From contig MNCI01011967.1 in the NCBI GenBank assembly GCA_015680685.1, positions 108,807 through 172,806 of the forward strand: a stretch of DNA of 64,000 nt, read 5' to 3'. This DNA is from Gnetum montanum (taxonomy: Eukaryota > Streptophyta > Gnetopsida > Gnetales > Gnetaceae). The notes below the pieces were generated by a model that made no database searches, was not told the origin of the DNA, and saw only the letters and a program-made list of their open reading frames with translations. The translations under genes were made by a program, and so were the position numbers. Positions 59,068-64,000 of this stretch are shown in pieces. How positions within the stretch are numbered: position 1 is the first letter of the stretch; each line of letters begins with the position of its first letter.

Positions 59068-61993
59068 GATGATGACACATGATCCATTAAAGGACTTTAG
59101 GCATGTGATTTTTGTTGGCTTTATTTGGTCCACAAGGCCTAACTTATCAACAACAGTGTATGGGATAACATTTTTTACTACCCCATTGTCAATGTGCATC
59201 CTCTGAATCTTACATTGTCAAACACGTATGATGATAAACATGGGGATTGTTATGACCTCACCCTTCTCAAGGTTAACCTTAATCACCTCATCATGAAATG
59301 CAAGGGATGTGGAGCTCAATTTCTATGGTATAAGAGGCAACATCACTATGTGGATGGAATTCTTATCTGCTGGGATGTCCTCCATGAAAAGAATGAAGGT
59401 TAGCATCTACACTAGTGCTTCTCAATGGATAGATGAGGTCATGACCAGGTCATATAGGCTTAATGTTGTATTTTTCTACTTTATCGCTTATTTAACTTGG
59501 GCCAGTTCATCTACAATGTCTTTTTCATCAACTATTTTTTTGGCCTTGATATCCTCCATGTAGCCTAAGAGATGGATCTCTTGCGAAGGGGACTTGGGCT
59601 TGGTTTGTTAGTTATGGCCTTTTTAGTTGCTTCATCCATAAGGATTGTAGAGACAGGGATCAACTTTGGTGAACCAAGCACTCTTTGGTCTCGTTGTTTC
59701 CTACCCATTTCATTTCTGAGGCATTCGTTGGGCCTCTTGCATTGCCATCTAGTGGGTCTACCCATGTTGCCAGTGGGATCAACCCTTGGACAAGAAAGAA
59801 CCAATGCATTGCCCACTACCAAGCTTTGGGTAGGTGAAGGACCAGCATGTTGTGGCACCCTAACAACAAATGGCTATTGAGAAGTTTTTGTTGTGACATG
59901 CTATGGCACCATGAATAATTAAGGATGTTGAGGGTGCCTGAGGTGGCACTCTAACAATGAAGGGGGGCCTCAAACTCATGGAGGTTGAGGGAACCCTTGC
60001 ATTACTATAAGGCACTTGGACCACAAAAGAATACTACATTGATTCGGATTTTCCACCCATGCTAATAGTATTTATGACATAGCTAATACCATCCATGTTT
60101 AGAGGATCATTGTACACCCTCATGGATTGGTTCTAGGGCCTAAACAAATTTGCCATGTCAAGCACTAGTTTGCTCCTATCTATCATCCTTTGCAGATCAT
60201 CTTACAAAGCTTGATAGAAGTCCATGTTATAATTGGAAAGTTGGTGGTAATGATAGAATTGGTCTATCCTAAAGTGTTGTGGAATGGAGGGCTCATTTGA
60301 TGCTCTTGAGGCAGGATTTCTCAACAGCTCATAGTACCTATCATGCCTTTTGTAAGCATCCTTAGACATTTGCTTATGTTGGATGTGCATGGATTTCAAT
60401 AGTTGATCTAGAAACTCTAAGGGTTTATGTGGTAACGAGGTATACTTTGAGCTATCCTTGCATGAAAAGTTGGGCCTTTGGCCAACTTGTGTCGTGGCCA
60501 CTATAGATGTAGATGGGTTCATAGCCTTGGTACCAGAGTTGGCAACTTTGTAAGCCAGGGCTTTGGTTTGCTTAGTCATCAACCCCTAGTTAGTTGCTTT
60601 AGCATGTGTGGCTACAATTTCCACTATTGCATTTTTCTTTCTCACATGCTAGTTTTTGTAGGCCACATAGGCCAGGTCCTTACTAGCTTGCACTACATCT
60701 TCTATGCTCTTAGTTCTGGCAAAGTCCAGGCTTAGGGATTGCTAGCCTAAGTAATATAGTTTTGACTTGGTGAAGTCATTAACTATGTCTTTGAAGATAA
60801 CTAAGAGGTGTGCCTTGGCTATCAGCTCTCATATTTTATTTAACAAGGTGCTCCAACATTGGATGAACTTTTGCACAAGCTCTAGGTGGCCCTACTTGAC
60901 CTACATTAGCTACTCCAAGGTTGATTTTATCTTCAAGTTGTACCTAAAGCACATTATGAACTGGCTTAAGAGGTCTTCTAGAGAGGAAATAAAAACCTCT
61001 AGATAGTGTTTAATACTAGTCCAGTGCTTTTCTAGTCAGCAACATGACAAATACGTGCATGATGACATGCATCCAACCTTGTAGTAATATGCACTCAGAC
61101 CTGAATGTAACTAGGTGTGCATCAGGATCTCCTTCACCATTGTACTTGGTGAATTAGCGTAATGAGACCCTAGTTGGTAGAGTTAGAGGTGGGATAGTAG
61201 GACTTATAGGGTTATCCTAGTAGAAGTCCACCACCTTGATGGTTTTAGAGGAAGCAGATTTAAGTCACCTCACCTCCTCTATCAAACTTTGGATGAACTA
61301 GGACACCTAATCCATGTTTTGAGATGCGCTAGCCAATCGCATTGGCTATGCTATTTGCTATGTTGGTTATATGGCCCAAGGCCAGATTGCTAGTTTAAGA
61401 GTCATGTAATGTAATTGATGCATTGGATATGCTATGGGCATAGTAACCAGGGCAAGCCACACACACGTGGATTGGACTGACACTGAGGGCACCAATGAAA
61501 TAGGTAGGACGTAGGGTGCCTGAGTCATTTGGGGCCTAGAGATGGACCATGCATGAACATAAGGCTAAGCTGATGTGATTGATGCTAGCAAAGATGGTTG
61601 GGAAAGTTGAGGTGATGCCATGAAGGGCAAGTTAATTGGAGCTATTGCATCATATTACATGTATTATGTTTGATGTGCTACCACTATAGGTGTCGACCTA
61701 AGCCTGACAAAGTGGAAAGGTGATCCTCAACTAAACTAAAGGAGAGCCAAACTCAAGAGTGGTTATTGGAAGATGGTGTGTAAGGGGCTCTCATGTTCGA
61801 AGCGAGTTCCAAACTTATCCTCTTCCTCCTCTAGGGCTTCCTCATAGTTAGTTCCCACTTTGCACTCACCTACTTAGATGAGCTAGGATAACAACTAATG
61901 GTGGGACTCTATGAGTGGGATGACGTCGAAGGAGGAAGGGATATACTCTTGTCCATCCTAGTGGATTATTTCAAAGTTCCATTTTGCCTCCAT
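59068..61993 (-). pseudogene. gag: Tat-like gag-protease of element E
   Basis: Reading leftward from ATG 61993: 'MEAKWNFEIIH' and 'GQEYIPSSFD' match the D start. The gag domain at about 60990-60740 reads 'SSLEDLLSQFIMCFRYNLK', 'AKAHLLVIFKDIVNDFTKSK'. The open frame 60582-60202 includes 'KPLEFLDQLLKSMHIQHKQM' and 'QFYHYHQLSNYNMDFY' (the Cys of the D motif is Tyr). The retropepsin active site is Asp-Asn-Gly at 59190-59182, followed by 'VIPYTVVDKLGLVDQIKP'. The last part of the protein lies in the inverted segment 58643-59066. As in D, no RT or integrase. Many stops. Confidence 0.8.
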
Positions 61994-62563
61994 GTTAAGG
62001 CAATCCATTGGTAAACCTACTTGGATCTTTGCAGCTATAAATTGTATTATTTTTTGTTGAGCATGGCATACTTTGGGTCTTGGCCACATAGCCTAAGGGA
62101 TTTCCTTAGTCCTACCATCATGAGCCCAAGGTTACTACTCTTGGCCTCTTATTAGATGATAAAGGTATTAAGTATTTTTGACATCAATGTCGAAGGCTAA
62201 TCTAGATTCATGGTCATAAATCAAGTTGTGAAAGGGAGAGTTGCAGGTTGTTGGTTGTGGAGTACAATGGATGACACTTAAACTAACTCTATTTTAGCTA
62301 ACACCACTAACTACCCTCACTATGCTCTCCATGGACTATGTTCTCTATACTAAGAGCTGACTACACTCTCTATGCTAAGAGCTAACTATGCTTTTTACAC
62401 TAAGAGAATGTAGACTTAGAAAAATGATGGAGGTAAGTGCGATTTGGGTTGCTACACTAGGTACTAGGGGGATCAACTATGGGGTCCAATCTACACTAAT
62501 AGTTTGATGGATAACTACAAGGCAGAGAGCATGCAAGACAACCAGAAAGACTTCCAAAAAAGT
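61994..62563 (-). other. leader of element E
   Basis: Untranslated stretch between primer site and gag, about 570 bp, shorter than in D. It contains short repeats of the 'ctaactatgct' / 'gactacactct' type (about 62310-62400) like those in the LTR array. Confidence 0.5.
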
Positions 62564-62587
62564 GGTTCGGTCCTCCTTTTAGCACCA
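62564..62587 (-). other. primer binding site of element E
   Basis: Read with the element it starts TGGTGCTAAAAGGAGGACC and continues CGAACC, five bases from the LTR end. The last part (GGTTCG on the opposite strand) looks like the T-loop of a tRNA, so the complementarity may run 24 bases into the T arm. Confidence 0.7.
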
Positions 62588-62592
62588 AAAAC

Positions 62593-64000
62593 TATAATAA
62601 CCAAAAATGTTGGTAGCTAGAACATTGAAATCAAAGGGCACATAGCCTAACCCTAAATCTACATGAGGGCCTACTAGAGGCAAAGAAAGGATGCCCTGAA
62701 TGATCTTGTTGATTGAATAAGGACTTACTAGATGTAATCAAGGTGCAACATGGTTAACTGCAATGCTCATGCAAAATGGTGCTATGTGTTCAAATGTTGT
62801 CAATGGTGTTGTGACAACCAAAAACATCAGTAGCTGGATCATCAAAGGATTTGCAAGTGCATAGCCTAACCTTGAGTCCATGTGACAACCTGTTAGATGT
62901 AGAGATGGGATGCCTTGAATGGTCTTGTCGATTGAACAAGGACTTTACTAGATGCAACCGAGGTGGTGGATGCAATCGGGGTGTGTCATTGTTAGCCACG
63001 ATGCTAAGGCAAATGGTGCCAAGTGTTTAAGTAGTGTTTGTAGTGTTTAAAAATGTTGACAATGTTAGTGGTGTCGATGATGTTAATGATGTTAATAGTG
63101 TAGAGTGTAGTCATGGGTGCCCAAGGAGGTAAGCATATTCAAGGGTTTCGACAAAAATGAGGGTGCCAACATGCAAAGACTGCCATCCAAGTGTAGTTGT
63201 AACATGACCACATGTTAAAAATAGCGAAAATGAAAAGAAAGTGTAAAATGCAAGAGAGAGAAACAAAACATCACCCCAAATAAGGTTGAGAATAGTTAAC
63301 ACTAGAAGAGGTGAGAAGGTAAGTGGTGTACAACAGGCACAATGGATAGTGTATTCATAGTCTCAAAGATGTCTAGCTATGAAGACTGGCACTCACAATG
63401 GTGTCTGTGCTTACTGAGTTAGCCACCGTAGTGTACCATGGACTATGGTATTCTGCCAAAATACGATGGGGCTATGGTGGGCCATGGTATGCAACTCTAC
63501 TTCTCTTTAGTTCACTAGTATGCCTTTGGGTCTCATTCACCTAAAATGCCAAATGACAAAAATGCCAAGGATGCCAACTTGAAAATTTGCTAACCCAAAA
63601 TTTTTCCAACCCCTAAAACATTGGGGAGATAGGGTATTTATAGGGTTAGGAATAGTGTGAAACATGGAGAGACGACCACATGGTAATGGGATAGTTGGGA
63701 CTACACTATCATCCAACTACGCTCTCCACTAAGGCTAACAATGTTATGCTTTACTCTACTCTAGCTTTGTGAGGCTACAAGACTATGACTATGCTACCAA
63801 CTACATATACATGCATCGAGAATACTACAATCTACCTAAGAAAATGTGAAAAAATGCAAATTTGGAGACTATAATCTAGGACTACATTGTCCACTGTCTT
63901 GAGTGGGATCGAGCGTAGTTACAATTTTTGGAAAAATAGGAGTACAAAAAGATGCATATGCTTACTAGGGATGAGTTAGAGCCAAGCTGATTACTAGTGC
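62593..64000 (-). repeat. 5' LTR of element E, cut by the window end
   Basis: It matches the left LTR from 54593. It carries an extra internal duplication: 62593-62808 and about 62809-63045 are two diverged copies of the LTR-end unit ('accaaaaatgttggtagctag' region versus 'accaaaaacatcagtagctgg' region). TATA 'ggtatttatagg' at 63633-63644. U3 with 'ctacactctcc'-type motifs begins to the right and leaves the window. Confidence 0.75.

Noticed and set aside
59565-59880. Opposed frames of about 100 residues on both strands
   Set aside because: The minus frame is simply part of the E gag-protease linker; the plus frame is its shadow.

Overview
This window looks like gene-poor, repeat-dense nuclear DNA from a land plant, most likely a seed plant with a large genome. 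It is AT-rich and consists almost wholly of decayed LTR retrotransposons of plant type: non-chromovirus Ty3 with a tRNA-Asp-like primer site, chromovirus Ty3, Tat-like Ty3, and Copia with an initiator-Met-like primer site. I see no intact host gene, tRNA gene, bacterial-type operon or CRISPR array. The species cannot be named from this sequence. Single Ns at 16454, 21926, 30238, 58642 and 59067, and a 49-base N run at 45088-45136, mark scaffold joins.

Layout. 1-7883: old plus-strand Ty3 copy A1 (LTR, primer site, gag, protease, RT, integrase, 3' region). 7884-12835: minus-strand chromovirus B, truncated at its 5' end. 12905-14060: dispersed repeat X, which carries a 5S rRNA-like stretch. 14227-16340: decayed coding-like sequence of unknown nature. 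16455-16815 and 20411-20887: more LTRs of the B type on the minus strand. 21344-22562: decayed, apparently intronless copy of a CCR4-type deadenylase gene, minus strand. 22881-32303: full-length copy A2 of the A family, with 5-bp target duplications CTAGT. 32630-33320 and 38920-40260: a second copy of repeat X, split by a complete minus-strand Copia element (33326-38914, target duplication TGCAA). The Copia element is itself split by a solo LTR of the A family (34192-35057, target duplication ATCTT). 40313-42979: LTR-like block of unresolved type.

42980 to the end holds two members of one family in opposite orientation: D (plus, about 42980-54592) and E (minus, from 54593 to beyond the window). 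Both encode Tat-like Gag and a retropepsin, then stop, with no RT, RNase H or integrase. They look like a non-autonomous gag-protease family. Their non-coding parts are rich in distinct tandem arrays: about 185 bp units next to D's 3' end, about 95 bp hairpin-bearing units in E's LTR, and a TAGTTTAAGG-type array downstream of both coding regions. A 424-base piece of E (58643-59066) is inverted relative to its surroundings and is almost certainly an assembly error.

Nothing here appears able to transpose. Copy A2 keeps its integrase DDE residues, but it has about twenty premature stops, a frameshift and a damaged RT active site. Many stops look like C-to-T changes at CAG and CGA codons, as expected of long-methylated plant repeats. 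The nesting gives a relative chronology: repeat X, then Copia, then the A-family LTR, then a 146-bp duplication that copied the first 4 bases of that LTR.
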